From: Polymyxa betae
Lineage: Eukaryota > Endomyxa > Phytomyxea > Plasmodiophorida > Plasmodiophoridae
Length of the DNA: 42,314 nt
Direction of reading: 5' to 3'
Assembly (NCBI GenBank): GCA_003693705.1
Contig: RBZT01000854.1
Location: forward strand, 1-42,314
The notes beneath the pieces were generated by a model. The model had not been told where the DNA came from and ran no database searches. It saw only the letters and a list, made by a program, of their open reading frames with translations. Shown piece by piece: positions 22,540 to 33,283 of this stretch; within the stretch, counting starts at the first letter, position 1, and each line of letters opens with the position of its first letter. Made by a program: the position numbers and the translations under genes.

Positions 22540-23941
22540 TTGAGAAAATTTCGAATCCATCCAAAATCTCAATCCTACTCATCAACCAGAAAGAACACCA
22601 TCGAACGTCCATAATCTCCTGGTGTCGCCGTTCAGCATCCAGTTGGATTTGCATTTGGAATCTCTGCATTTCTCCCCGAAATCAAGGTTCCGAAATCGCT
22701 TTGTCTCCGCCTAAAACTGCTCTGCCTCAGCACGATTTCGTTCTTAGCGCTTTCTCCGACCAAACTTTTGTCATTGAGAGTAGTGAATTCTAATCGAAGG
22801 CGTAAAACCTCAACAAGTAGGGCTTGGACATTCGAAACTGTCTGTTGTTGCATGTGGGCCCAGACTTCTTCACATAATTGAAGTATAGCGAAAAGAGCAT
22901 TCGGATAACTTTCTTTCGGAAACCGTTTCAACCTGAATCATATTTGCACGAGTCAGCACTCGCTCTTTGATGATTGCAAATTCATCCGGATTTATCATTG
23001 ACTCGACCAGAGCCCGACTGAAATTGCCCACCACATGTGGGAATCTCCAAGTTCTGACACCATATCGACGAACGCGATGATAGCTGCAGCGGTCATGCAT
23101 TCAGCGAAAATGGGTGGAGACGATCGATGTTCGAATGGAATATGGCCGACACCAATGCATAGGCTTTGTGTTCCGGATCATCAGCGGCCAGAGTGATAGC
23201 TGCGCGGAGCCAGGCGTGGACAGGCACTTCCAGATTCGACTGTTTCGGACCTGAGCGGAACCCGCGCCATTTTATGCAAAGCAACGAGGCCCTCTTTAAC
23301 TCGTTGTTTCTCTGGGCACCGGTTTGTTGCGGATCTTGATTCCCCCACCCATTGTACAAGGCATTTGCGTGGCGAGGAGTATTTAGGTGATTGAGAGCTC
23401 CCAAGAACATGATGCTCCTCAGCGAATGGGATGTGATGTTTGAATTCACATTCGTCTCGTTGCCTTTCATAGCGTTAAGTAGCTCTTGAGGATGTCGGTC
23501 AAATACTGTGACGCCTGCTCGCTTGTCGCGGCTTTTGGAAAAAGGAACGAGTTGCTCTGAAAAAAGTTCTGCTTGCAGAAACATTGATAAAAAACACAAA
23601 CCTCGGACTCGGATGTTAACGGGCCGCAAAACGATAGATGACGGAAGTACAGATAAAGCGGATCAAGAATCCAGTCGTTGATGCTGTATGCAATTGGAGG
23701 AATGTCCGTATGTGTCGAGGTTTGTTTCTCCAAAATTTAACGGAAATGAGCCCTGATTACATTTTATCCATATCTGGGCGCCAGCACAAACTTTTATCGA
23801 GTCGCTAAACCATAACAGAAACCCGGTCGATAACGGGAGAGTGCGGGTAGATAGTGTCGGCGCAAATGTCGCTGGCGCGGCCTCCTTTGATTGCTTGAAG
23901 TCCAAAGGGAGATGAGCTCTCGATCTTCCCAAGGCGATCAT
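22540..23941 (-). CDS. Unrecognised multi-piece gene ending at E1
   Basis: Not recognised. Reading leftwards, 23629-23093 is a 178-aa frame without low complexity (SLRSIMFLGALNHLNTPRH, VPVHAWLRAAITLAADDP). In a shifted frame it is followed by MTAAAIIAFVDMVSELGD, then 23100-22870 and 22931-22632 (CEEVWAHMQQQTVSNVQALL) and a charged helix at 22669-22540 (FQMQIQLDAERRHQEIMD). The frames 23941-23663 and 23733-23467 may be 5' exons. The piecewise structure suggests introns or decay. Harbinger E1 lies directly downstream at 22535, possibly inside its 3' part. It could be a host gene or the remnant of an unknown element. Confidence 0.4.
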
Positions 23942-24894
23942 CGCATTAGAACGATTTGGCGAGCTTATTTAAATGAGGACGCAGGCGCATTATTTGGTCA
24001 GGGGCAGACCCTTCTCCTGGCGACGCTGGCTATTCAGTTTAGCTGCCTTGCTTAATCAGGTCGAAAAGAAGTCGCCCAACAGAGATTGAAGTTGTGACGT
24101 CTGAACTGCAAATTTCTCCAGAAAGAACGTTTTAATCGATGACAAATATGCTTTTAGAGCAATAGAGAAATGCTGAAAGGAATCTAAGTTTTAAAGACTC
24201 AAAACATCCTGGAGGTTTTCAAATGTAGCTCATTAATGAGCCAATACATGAACTGTCCCACCAGCTGTACACCGTCTTTTCCTTTCAACTATTCTATCCT
24301 TATATCATCATCTTTTCAGATTTTTTTCCCGGAAACTGAATTTTGAATGGTTAGAATGGTTTCAAATTAGGGTTTAGGGTTTGCAAATGTCAAACCTGCT
24401 TGACTGAGGAAATGAATTTCAATGAATGCCGGCTGTGTGCAGCTGAGCAGTGGACGATTTTTTCTTCAGCAAATGAATTGACAGTGTGCCGTTTTCGTTG
24501 TCACCCCCTTCATGACCATCCTGAGGCCTCCCGCTGCAAAAATTTCAACATCCTGGAAAAGGCTGGTATATGCTGATTACCGCTCGTTTTGAACGGGTCT
24601 ACCGACGCGGCATTCGGATTGCATATTTAACAAGCAAGACCAGCGACATCGGCCAGGAATGAGCAGGACAAAATGACAATGGGAATCCTCGATCACTGTG
24701 AAGGTCCCGCCAAAGAATGTTCACGACTGTGAGGAGTCCGCGCCGCAGACTGTCTACCGTGGAGAGTCTCCGCATTCAATCCAATGACCAGTTTCCCTCT
24801 ATTGATGACCCAGTGAGTGTGACGGTCAGCGAAGATGGTTCGGCATATTAGGTCTGGCCGATCCGGTTTATTGAACAATAATACTTATTATTCT
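23942..24894. other. No gene recognised
   Basis: Mixed-composition sequence. Two plant-telomere-like TTAGGGTTTAGGG words at about 24369-24380 are too few to be meaningful. Only short frames occur (for example 24878-24693 minus). Confidence 0.4.
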
Positions 24895-25311
24895 CTGTAC
24901 AAAGATCAGCAGGAGTATTTTCCGCTGGTCGACAGCAACCTGAGTTCGATCTTCCCAAACATGGTCTGCCGCAGTAGGTAATTGCTTCCCTTCATCCCAT
25001 CAGATTCCAGAGCTTTCATTCAAAGACTTGAAGTCTTTCCAATCCTTCTTTAGCTGTTTTTGTAGAGTTAGAATAACGAATTTTGATAGAAGGAAATTTC
25101 GAGTACATTTCAAGCTTGATTTTCAGCTAACCATTTTTTGTACGTGACAGAGGACTTTTGATTGAACTTGTCCATAACTGCTTTCCAAGCTTCTTTTTTG
25201 AACCCGTTTCCACCCACTTGACTGCTTGGTCTGATTCAACATTGCCCTGGCGAGATAGGTTTCCATCGTGGGGTTGAAGGCTGCCTTGGCGCTAGACGCT
25301 GAAGCTGGCAT
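24895..25311 (-). pseudogene. Myb/SANT-like protein (Myb_DNA-bind_3 type)
   Basis: Broken DNA-binding protein. From the ATG at 25311 it reads AAFNPTMETYLARAMLNQ. One frame over it continues GGNGFKKEAWKAVMDKFN and SSVTYKKW. After a probable short intron (acceptor ACAAAAACAG) it reads LKKDWKDFKSLNESSG, stop, WDEGKQLPTAADHVWED. This nP..E.yL...ML.Q, GFkkeaW..v...Fn, lk.d...l..ssG..WDe..k...a...vW order is that of Myb/SANT-like proteins of the L10-interacting type. Lesions: a shift near 25220 and a TGA where GF is expected. It is divergent from, and only about 20 bp away from, the truncated E2 partner, so it probably belongs to another, now missing, element. Confidence 0.65.
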
Positions 25312-25333
25312 GGTCGTTCAAGCAATGATCCAG

Positions 25334-25935
25334 CAGCAATGAAATGTAAGGTTGCTGAGGTCATCCCAAAAGACATCTGGCACAAGGTTTCCAATTGCAA
25401 CCGGGTTTCATGCGAATCTCGTTTAGCAGTTAATGACGATCGATATAGGCTGAATACAAGAAGGAGTGTCCCAATGCAAAATCGGCGACAAAGTTCAGAA
25501 GGCGCATACTCGTGCCGAAAAACTTGGTCTCCAAACTGGAGATTCCGACGATGCATCAGGTAAGGTCTCCCTTCAGACATCAGAAATGCTGAAAAATTTC
25601 ATGGCTGGGAATCCTCATGATAAACGCAACCTTCTCGTCGAACAAAAACAAAATTATGAGTGGATTCGCTTCCAACAACGAGAATCAGCCTGAAAGCAAA
25701 GGCACTCATCCCACTCCAACAAAAAAGTCCGAAAAATAAAGCGCAAACACTAACCGAGCAGGCCTAATCCATTGCCAAAATCAGCGAGAATTTCACACAG
25801 ACTCGTCAGTCGCAGGAGAACTTGATCAAACGTTAAACTGATCTGGTCCAATTGCAAAAATTAAAGCAGGCGCTTGAGCTTATTTTGCTCTTACAGGAGG
25901 AGTTCAACGTCAAGGCAAGAGCTTTGCTGTTGTGA
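25334..25935 (+). pseudogene. Conserved Harbinger partner (non-Myb), E2 copy, N-terminus lost
   Basis: The sequence starts abruptly with EVIPKDIWHK (25334-25386); the HYNSW/RKKAGKQ block seen in E1 and E3 is missing. The intron at the conserved position begins GTTTCC at 25387, but the next exon reads ATA TAG GCT where E3 has ATA TAT GCT, a Tyr-to-stop change. Downstream come AEYKKECPN, LQTGDSDDASGKVSLQTSEM and NPHDKRN, then after a gap SIAKISENFTQTRQSQENLI, stop, TDLVQLQKLKQALELI and LLQEEFNVKARALLL to the stop at 25933-25935. Clearly homologous in order to the E1 and E3 partners. It faces the E2 transposase. Confidence 0.72.
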
Positions 25936-26078
25936 CCAATATATCTACTAAGCATTCGTTTGTCGATATGGAAATTTACGGATATATTCTGAAACGTCCC
26001 AACCAGTATTCAGCAAACTAGCCTCTTCCAGCTAAGCAGTCATATCAACTCAACGACGTTGTAGAAGGTTTGTTAAAA

Positions 26079-27094
26079 TTACTGCACTACGGAAAAGATG
26101 AGGAAAAATCGGTCGCGGGAGGATTCAAATGTCCGCATGAAAATCTTCCATTTGCGTTTGAGGAGCAATGCCCCATTCGACGCGATCAGATATCCTGCAT
26201 GCATTGCATTGAATGCATCGATGATATCTACATCGCCGTTTTCGGGTATTTCCCTGCGTCCACTCCGGATCATTATAAACATCTCCTCGCCGAAATAGCC
26301 AGGATCGCCAAATATATATTCAAAGTAGTCACAGTGGTGAGCGAAAAATTGTCGCCAATTTCTGTACAGATCAGACTTTCGCAGGCAACTTACGAAATGA
26401 AACGATCCTGGATACCCGGGATCTATATGATAACTAGTCCACGATGATCAATAACCACGGTGTTGATTAGGCAGTACATAGATTTTTTGAAGATGGTGGG
26501 CCGCGTGCGACCTCCCATTGACGGGCCTCCACACGAGGCCGGCGGCCGCGTGCGGGCGAGCACGTGACCGGCCCTGGAGTACCAGATGATCTATGATACT
26601 AAATTCACTTTTGTTTTGACCACTTATCGTTGGCTCTGAGTTCTGAGTAGCTGGATGGCGAACGCTCGTGATGCATCATCTTGGGCAAGAGGGAGCGCGA
26701 ACGGTTCGGCGGACAATCAAAGTCCGGACTCCGCGACAGAGAATATGCCGCAGCCGAGCCGCACTGAACCTTCCCAGAACCAGTCAACTTCTCAAGATTT
26801 ACGCCGATTGAACCAAAACTTGTAGCTCTCGTCGCTGGAAGGGCGCCGTATAGGAATCAGGGTGCCATCAACAAATCCTAGGCAGCCGTCGAATCCAAGA
26901 ATGGTTTTGGCGAAGAATCTTCGTTTTGATTCCGAGTGCCAACGAAGCTCATCACCCAGGACTGCATTGATGCAGGTGGATACGAAGAGTACGTCATCAC
27001 ATATCGATGGTTCGGCCCAGTTCCAAGTAAAGGCATTCAGACACACAGTGTTATCGTGCATCAAATACAGAACCAACAGCAGAAGGCGTTGTCG
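26079..27094 (-). pseudogene. HARBI1-like transposase of E2, N-terminus lost, with insertion
   Basis: DDE transposase fragment beginning at a junction with hAT 2 near 27094: RRQRLLLLVLYLMHDNTV, then TWNWAEPSICDDVLFVS and GCLGFVDGTLIPIRRP with the first Asp, and KFWFNRRKS at 26795. A 309-bp insert follows. It resumes MYCLINTVVIDHRGLVIYID, then HCDYFEYIFGDPGYFGEEMF with the second Asp. The expected VEWGIGG Glu block is not readable: the frame 26282-26079 goes AMHAGYLIASNGALLLKRKW, so the Glu is lost or shifted. About 100 N-terminal residues present in E1 and E3 are absent. Both ends of E2 are gone, and no terminal repeats could be found. Confidence 0.75.
26486..26794. mobile_element. 309-bp insertion in the E2 transposase
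   Basis: Flanked by AGATTT at 26480-26485 and 26795-26800. Removing it and one AGATTT joins NRRKS to MYCLINT in frame, so the boundaries are right to within a base or two. The left half is very GC-rich (GGCCGGCGGCCGCGTGCGGG); the right half is not. No inverted ends, poly-A tail or tRNA-like boxes were seen, so the class is unknown (SINE-like or MITE-like). Confidence 0.75.
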
Positions 27095-28151
27095 ACGCAT
27101 CTTTACAACTTGAAGCGAGCCTGAGCACATACTCGAAAGGGTAGCCGTTTGGATAGTAGGCAACAGCTTTCCGAGCTTTGCTTTGGTGGCAGCAAAAATA
27201 TTCTTCACGAGCAAATGCATCATACCATGGCTCGCACACCCTGAAGAACATTCCTGGATATTTTGATTGCTACAATTTCCAGGCTAGATTGTTGGTGGCA
27301 GTATCATCGGTAACTTCACCACAGATATTGAGACCAAGAGCGGTTTGGCTATCAATGACACGGCTCAGATCGTCAGCGATGAACTGAGCCGTGTGACCTC
27401 TCTTTTTCGATGTTGGCACCAATTAACATGTATTTCCGAATCGTTTCGTTCTTGATATTCGACCAGCCGTCGGTACTCAAACAATAAAACGTCTTAGAAA
27501 TATGCTATTGATCCTGAACTTGCTTCTGGACCATTGCAAAACATTTTTGCAATAGAGTGCCAGCCAGTTTCTTGCAGTCAGGGAGTCCGAAATCTGGACG
27601 ACATAGCTCAAAATGCTTTCGTAAATTTTCTTCTTCGACACGTTGGAAAGACTTCCCAGTGACGTAATAGTGCATGGCGATAAAAGGATTGATTTTGTAT
27701 TAAATCCTTTTTGTGAGGGCCGGGAGCATGAAGCTTTGAATGGAGGACATCTCTCCGCCTCGCGAGTGACTCGAAATTGGTTCACACTGTTTTCTCTTAG
27801 AGAACAAGGAGACAAACCATTCAGGACGTGTGTTAGCCTCCAGCAACATCATGAACTTCACAAACGGTTTACATTATTAAGATGAGCTTTAACACGTTCC
27901 GATTTACGACGGTAGGTGACACAAGTTTTGCAGTATTTACAGGTAGCAGATTGTGATTCCTGTGGTTCCATGCAGTCAGTAAATAACGTCCAAACATCGG
28001 CGGTTTTCCGTTGTCCTCGTTTAGGCTCTGGGACGACGGTAATTTCAGCGTGTTCTTCATCATGATCAACAGCGCTGTCGTGCGTAATATCGATGGAGGC
28101 AGCTTGGGCTTGGTCCGTCATTGGCATTAATGGTGTGCCAGAAGCGATCAA
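27094..28151 (-). pseudogene. hAT transposase 2, N-terminal half
   Basis: From the ATG at 28151, an acidic leader is followed by a BED finger (VWTLFTDC, ATCKYCKTCVTY, RVKAHLNN). One missing base there restores the zinc Cys as HLNNC and continues KPFVKFMMLLEANTRPEWF. Downstream frames give YYVTGKSFQRVEEENLRK, LCRPDFGLPDCKKLAGTLL, LSTDGWSNIKNETIRKYM and GEVTDDTATNNLAW, then CASHGMMHLLVKNIFAATKA and YPFEYVLRLASSCKDA. All are hAT blocks in family order. It then ends at a sharp junction with the E2 Harbinger transposase near 27094. The RNase H C-terminal part and dimerisation domain are missing from the window. Several shifts and stops make it non-functional. Confidence 0.82.
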
Positions 28152-30520
28152 ACCGACAGCGAAAACGGAAGCGCCCTATCTTCGTCGCGGACTTTTGGCA
28201 ACAACCCAAAAAAACCGATTCTCCTAGCAATTGAGAAATGGGTTTTATTAATAAATCCCAAAAAATCCCAACAAAACACCCAAGCTCTGCCAGCCTTTAA
28301 GCATACCGACATTCCACGCTGTGCATTTTCTGTCAGAAGTCTTATATCGTCGTTGTCTGTTGGGGAAAAAGGAATTCAGCACAGAATTTGGCATTAACGG
28401 CACCGCAGAAGCGCTGAGTGCTTTCCGAAATAGTTGATTTATCAACTCTTCCCCAGCATCCGTTTCGTCTAGAAACTGAAGTATCCAACTCTCAGGAAAT
28501 GCAACCAGATTATGAGTTCGGTTCATTCCGCGATCCCTGCAGCTGGTTGGATTTCGAAGTGACCGCTAGGAGAAAACGCTCCTGTTACGGGTATTTTAAA
28601 CCTCGCGGGGTTTATTACTGCCATATTTAGCGTTAGAAACAGCTCCACCGGTGGAGATGCTCTTAAAACCGGTGTCCGTGCCAAAATCACAGAGTTCTAG
28701 TGTTCCCAGAGATGGGATGTGCGGCTTTGGGGCACCGGGGCCGGTCACCTGAAATAATGGTTGATCTCGCATTTCTTTCTGTCGCTGATTTTCGGGCTGT
28801 GGCCGGGTTTAAAGCCAGCTTGTCATTGCCGCCTGTGGACAATAAGAGGGTGCAGCTGGTAATCCGATGTCTGTAAGCTCAAGGTTAAAATCTATAGGGC
28901 CCGAATGACAGGCTTAATACTGGTGGATCTTTGGTGCTGTCGGAAAACAGCTGCATTGTAACATATTGCCCGGTGTACGGCTCGAGCATTGCGAAGGCCT
29001 GCCTCTTAAACTAATGGATGACCCCGGGTAATGGTTATGTCCTGATTATGTCTCACTCGTGCCAGATTCAGGTATCACCCCGAAGTATTCCAGTTGGATT
29101 AACCGGCTGTACTCAGACTTATTGTCATTCTGGATTCTTATTATTTTTTGTGCAGATTAAGTAGTGTGCTTCCATTCAATCACAGTTGGTGAATTGAGGG
29201 CAAATTGGGATAGATACCGAGATGAAGCATTTGCTTCTGTAATTAACATTATATTAATTAGTTTATATTGTCAAAAATAATACGTAATGTACAGAAATGG
29301 TTACAAACTCGAATACAGTTCACATCCTTTTCAAGAGATTCACATTCGTTCTACCTGCTTAAATCCTTATCCTGCCATTCCATGCGACTTTTGAAACCTG
29401 CGAATTTAGGCATTGCAGTGCTTTTGCAAGCGAATTGAATCTGCAAATACGTGCACAGCCTTTACAGGCATGCGGAATCTGCGAATCAACGCACTTGTTT
29501 CCTGCGAAATTATGCGTCGTTAGGCTTTTGTATGCGGATTCAATCTGCCAAAGCACGAAATGTTTCCTGCGAAAGTATGAATTGCCTGCTGTTCCGACCG
29601 TGGGACTATCGGTTTATTATAAACTATCCCTCCATTCCTAATAATCTAAATCAGCGTCCCAACGTTTTCCGTTGATATAGCGTGAGATAGAGACAGCATA
29701 TTAATCTGGTGGTTGAAATGTAACTGCGTGCTATTAACAGCTGATAAAGCTGATGGTTTGAAAAATTCTCATAAGTCGCCGCAATCATACCATAATCGCC
29801 AGAAGTCCCGGAAATGGAAAATTTCAGTCTTAATACGGCATCCTTGATTAGCTCACAACTATCAGTTTTTTACGATGAAGGATAATTTATTGGATGTCTG
29901 CGGGGCACAATAATTAGCCTGGTCTCTGCAGTTTTATTGGGTGTGGGAATTTTGGCTTTATGGGAGTGGAATTTTGATTTTGATTTTTTTGAGAAGTTTG
30001 TTTTGTCATTTTTTGCTTTTGAAATTCGCCGAAGAATCCCATCGGGTCGCACTACTGCTACCGATATTATTTTCTTTTAGATTTGGTGTTAGGAGCACTT
30101 CTTTCAACTCAAGCTGTCCAGTAGTTCCGACTATATCCTTGTCTCCAATCCCGGTCCATTTCTCTTCAGAAACATTACGCATTATGGTTGTCTGTCCATT
30201 AGAGTTTTAAAGTTGTGAACTGAGGCCGGCTCGCTGTCCATGCTAAGAGCATCCGCTATAAACTATCCCATCATCTTAATTTGTCTGTGCGGTTGTAGCC
30301 GAATGTGCAATTCCCTAGTTTGGAGCAAGAGCGTATGCATTATTCGTCTGGATTTTGATTTAGATGTTTTTTTGCTGTCTTCGATTTCATGATAAGTATT
30401 TCGAGCCTTGTTTGGATATCTACAATTTTCGTTTATAGGCTGTCCAAAGGGGTGGGCCACTCATTTTTTCATTCATTCCAAGTGCCCATGCGCTCCTGTC
30501 GGGTGTAATTTACACATTAT
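28152..30520. other. No gene recognised; repeats only
   Basis: The region holds the upstream side of hAT 2 and then about 2.2 kb without a supportable gene. A 13-bp word TATAAACTATCCC occurs at 29618-29630 and again at 30257-30269 in the same orientation. CTGCGAA/CTGCAAA-type words recur at 29395-29590. CTCCACCGGTGGAG at 28644-28657 is a perfect palindrome, followed by ATGCTCTTA, which resembles a Harbinger-like end (GAGCAT next to TTA), but no partner end was found. Confidence 0.4.
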
Positions 30521-30802
30521 TCAAAATGTGTTCGCATATGCCAAGATCATGTTTAGATTTGTCTGTCTCAGCCGCTTGTCTTCTTGAGCAAGAATAGCGG
30601 TCATCTTTTGTAAATCTTGTGACTTATTTTCATCTCCTCGAACATTCAGAGCGCTGATGGTGGTAAAGTAATTAACTGTTATTTTTTTCATCATCACTAC
30701 CATCGCCGTCAACTCATCGTTAAATTTTTCAAAATCCTTACGTCTATCACCGATTGTAATCTGTTGGCGACGCCTGTTAATCAGGCTCTGAAAGAATCGA
30801 TG
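30521..30802 (-). pseudogene. Coiled-coil C-terminal fragment of an unknown partner-type protein
   Basis: The minus frame, open without a start from about 30802, reads QSLINRRRQQITIGDRRKDF, EKFNDELTAMVVMMKK, SQDLQKMTAILAQEDKRLRQ and ends NLNMILAYANTF. Strongly helical and not low complexity, so probably real coding sequence cut off at its 5' side. It resembles the tails of SANT-type partner proteins in general character only. It belongs to no bounded element here. Confidence 0.45.
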
Positions 30803-30901
30803 TTGTCGTCATCAGCATTGCTTTTTATGCTGAAGAACACTTCCAAAATTTACTCAGCGATGGCTCGGCATCTTGGCTTGGAAGACTAGTAAAGTTTTTC
30901 C

Positions 30902-30986
30902 ATGCAGGGACGGATGCCTCCCTAGTATGAGGATTGAAACAATTATGCAGGGACGGACGCATCCCAGGTATGCAGATTGAAACAAT
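30902..30986 (+). repeat. Two 42-bp direct repeats next to E4
   Basis: ATGCAGGGACGGA..ATTGAAACAAT occurs at 30902-30943 and 30945-30986 with a few mismatches, ending 10 bp before the E4 left end. Confidence 0.85.
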
Positions 30987-31232
30987 ATTGGATATTAAAG
31001 AAATCCGTTTATTGGTGGAACTAAAGGTTTTCGCCCGGGGTTTTTCCTAATCTCAGCATGAAAGTTTTGCGCTGCGCAGTCCGTGAAGAACTAAGCATGG
31101 AAGTCTGGCTACCTCCAAAATCCTGCATGAGAGAGTTTGATACTGAATTTTGTATTGGATCGTTGAAGTCTACAATCTGACTCCTTCCAACATAGTTGTT
31201 TGTTTTTTCTCGGTCAGCCCAAGTTATCATCT

Positions 31233-31924
31233 ATGTCGCTCTCATCAGATGACGGCTCCGTCAAGGTTGTTGCAAGCTTCGAACAGGCTTCGAAGCGCTC
31301 CAAGCGCCAGATAGTCGAGAGTTTACATTTAAGCACCTTGCTGGCTTCCTATTACAGCCACTTCGCCAAGTACTCAGAGAAAAAAACATCACACAGTTGA
31401 TCCCAAAATCTGTTTGGACCGGCGTCTATAAAGATTTCGTCGAGGTTCACCCGAATTCTGGCTTTCAAGAAGAAACGCTAAAAGTTCGAGTTCGCGATGA
31501 GCTGAAAGCCCAGAAAAGCGGGCGGTCTGATGAAGCTAACGGGAAAGCCGAACTACAGGCCGGTTCAGTGCTTGAGCAGTTGAAGATGACACCGGGTCAT
31601 GCCAAGAGGAATGTCATTAAGGAGCGAGCCGCGATCGTGTCAGGTCAAAGCCTGCAGGCAGTCCCAGCTGAAGAGGTTACTGAGGAACAGGAAAACAAAG
31701 AATCTATGAAGGCACCGGGAAAGGACCAGATCACAAAAGCTCAGATGCTCGCCACACAATCTTCTTCGATTGAAAAAATTTCTCAAGAACGTACTGCGAT
31801 GCGAGAAGAGCGTCAAACCCTGAACCGCGAGAAGTTTATCAAAACCAAACTCGCTAACCTTCAGACAAGGTTGAAGATGGGTGCCATAACACCTGAAGAA
31901 ATGAAAGCTGAGGTGAAAAGTTGA
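31233..31924 (+). CDS. Conserved Harbinger partner (non-Myb), E4 copy, intronless
   Basis: From MSLSSDDGSVKVV, a basic segment (SKRSKRQIVESLHLSTLL) and YYSHFAKYSEK lead to an A7 run at 31380-31386. There a one-base change continues the frame as ITQLIPKSVWTGVYKDFVEV. The rest is open: RVRDELKAQKSGRSDEANGK, PGHAKRNVIKE, DQITKAQMLATQSSSIEKIS and a C-terminal helix ending EEMKAEVKS. The block order equals that of the E1-E3 partners, but the intron found after PK in E1 and E3 is absent here (PKSVWTGVYKDF is continuous). With the homopolymer resolved it is a complete protein of about 230 residues. No known domain could be assigned. Confidence 0.75.
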
Positions 31925-31956
31925 TCGAATAAATCGAACTGACAGCATTACAAAGC

Positions 31957-33114
31957 TTAGAAATCCCCATCCCATCCGTAATCATCTTCACCGCCTCCCC
32001 TAATGTCTTCATAGGCCATATCCATTCTTCGTCTGTGAATGAAATTGGTCAGGATACAGCCCGCTTTGAATAGATACTGCTATTTCTCTTTTGTAGAATC
32101 AAACCGCTTCATGAATCATTTCCATTTACGTTTCAGTCCTCCTATACCCCATTCAACTCGAATTCGCACGCCAGCGTGCATCTTGTTGTACTGATGGATG
32201 GCTTCTAATTCTTCAGGATCATCTGGGAGCTCTCTTTGGCCAATCCGGCGCATTATGAACATGTCCTCTCCTACATAGCCAGGATCGCCTAAAAGATATT
32301 CAAAATGTTCATCTGTGTGCGTAAATAATCTCTCCAGGATCGGTCCAGTTCCGATGATCGCAGAATGTTAACATCATGTAATTTGCCAGGATATCCCGAA
32401 TCAATATAACTGAAAAGGCCATGATGATCGACGACAACTGTATTATTGAAACAGTATATCTTCTTGCGTCCGTTAAACCAAGTTACGATGATCAGGGTTG
32501 CCGTAAGGTCTGCGAATTTCACAAAGCGTTCCATCAATGAAACCGATGCAGCCAGGAAGGGCATTGATCTTCTGGGCTAATAGTAGTCTTTCGTTATTGT
32601 TTGGCCATCTTATTTCATTCGATGCCGACATACAGATACAACTGGCTATAAATATAGAATCGTCGTTGACAGAACTTCGAGACCAATTCCATAGAGAAGA
32701 CTCCAATGCAGCCGAATTGTCATGTTTTAAAAACATGACGAAATTGAGAAGACGCTGCTGAGGCGTCAGTTTCGGAGGCCTGCCGGCGTTTGAACGAATT
32801 GTACCCGTTGCGGGCGAACATTACGATTGTAGGGCAAGCTATTTGACAGAGCTCCTCAAATTCGGAAGCAGAGAAATTGGTAACGGTTCGGAACAGATAG
32901 GGGTGGCAGCGATGGTTTTTAAATAGTCGCGAACTCCAGATCCGTGATCCACACATCGCTGGCCGGAATCATCAAGTTCCTGGGAAATAAAAAAATTTAA
33001 CGAAGTTGACGCAGCCAGAGCAGCCGCTTGAGCAGCTAGCATTATCAGTTCTTCTTCATATTCGCTATCAGAACCGCTATCAGATCCGCTATCGCTCGAG
33101 TCGGAAGACTCCAT
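31957..33114 (-). pseudogene. HARBI1-like transposase of E4
   Basis: From MESSDSSDSGSDSGSDSEY, an Ala-rich helix and VTNFSASEFEELCQIACPTI are followed by MFLKHDNSAALESSLWNWSR. GCIGFIDGTLCEIRRP carries the first Asp, then VVVDHHGLFSYIDSGYPG, LLGDPGYVGEDMFIM with the second Asp and RVEWGIGGLKRKWK with the Glu. The tail reads FMKRFDSTKEK, LFKAGCILTNFIHRRR and GWDGDF to the stop at 31957-31959, the full family ending that E1 and E3 lack. Lesions: a shift near 32950, one near 32740, one near 32490, one near 32290, and TGA and TAG codons in the tail after KRKWK and after TKEK. The full DDE triad is present. Start chosen at the Met before the acidic run. Confidence 0.8.
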
Positions 33115-33283
33115 TCCAGCCAGAATGATTATCACGATACACACGAATCACTACGGATGGAGAGGCTGCGTGGAAATTTCAGCATCACTCATGCTGATAT
33201 TTAATAATTTGCGGATACCCTATAAACTCAGCAAGAGCAAGAAATCTGCGTGCCAAACTCCGTACGAATTAACGGTTTTCTTT

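Larger units (their letters stand above)
30997..33283. mobile_element. HARBI1-type Harbinger element E4 (2287 bp)
   Basis: The ends AAAGAAATCCGTTTATT (30997 on) and, reversed, AAAGAAAACCGTTAATT (33283 back) match at 15 of 17. The flanks are ATT at 30994-30996 and 33284-33286. The ends resemble those of E1 (AAAGGAATCCGTTAAAG). The interior has a partner gene (plus) and transposase (minus) converging with only about 30 bp between their stops. It is the most complete HARBI1-type element here. Confidence 0.85.

Noticed and set aside
24366-24382. Telomere-like TTAGGGTTTAGGG
   Set aside because: Only two units in a non-terminal place, expected by chance and common near element ends; not an interstitial telomere array.
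28644-28668. Possible Harbinger end (GGTGGAGATGCTCTTA)
   Set aside because: No matching inverted end or second TTA was found within several kb on either side.
29618-30269. Possible LTR or element marked by TATAAACTATCCC twice
   Set aside because: Only 13 bp are shared and flanking bases diverge at once; no coding remnant lies between.
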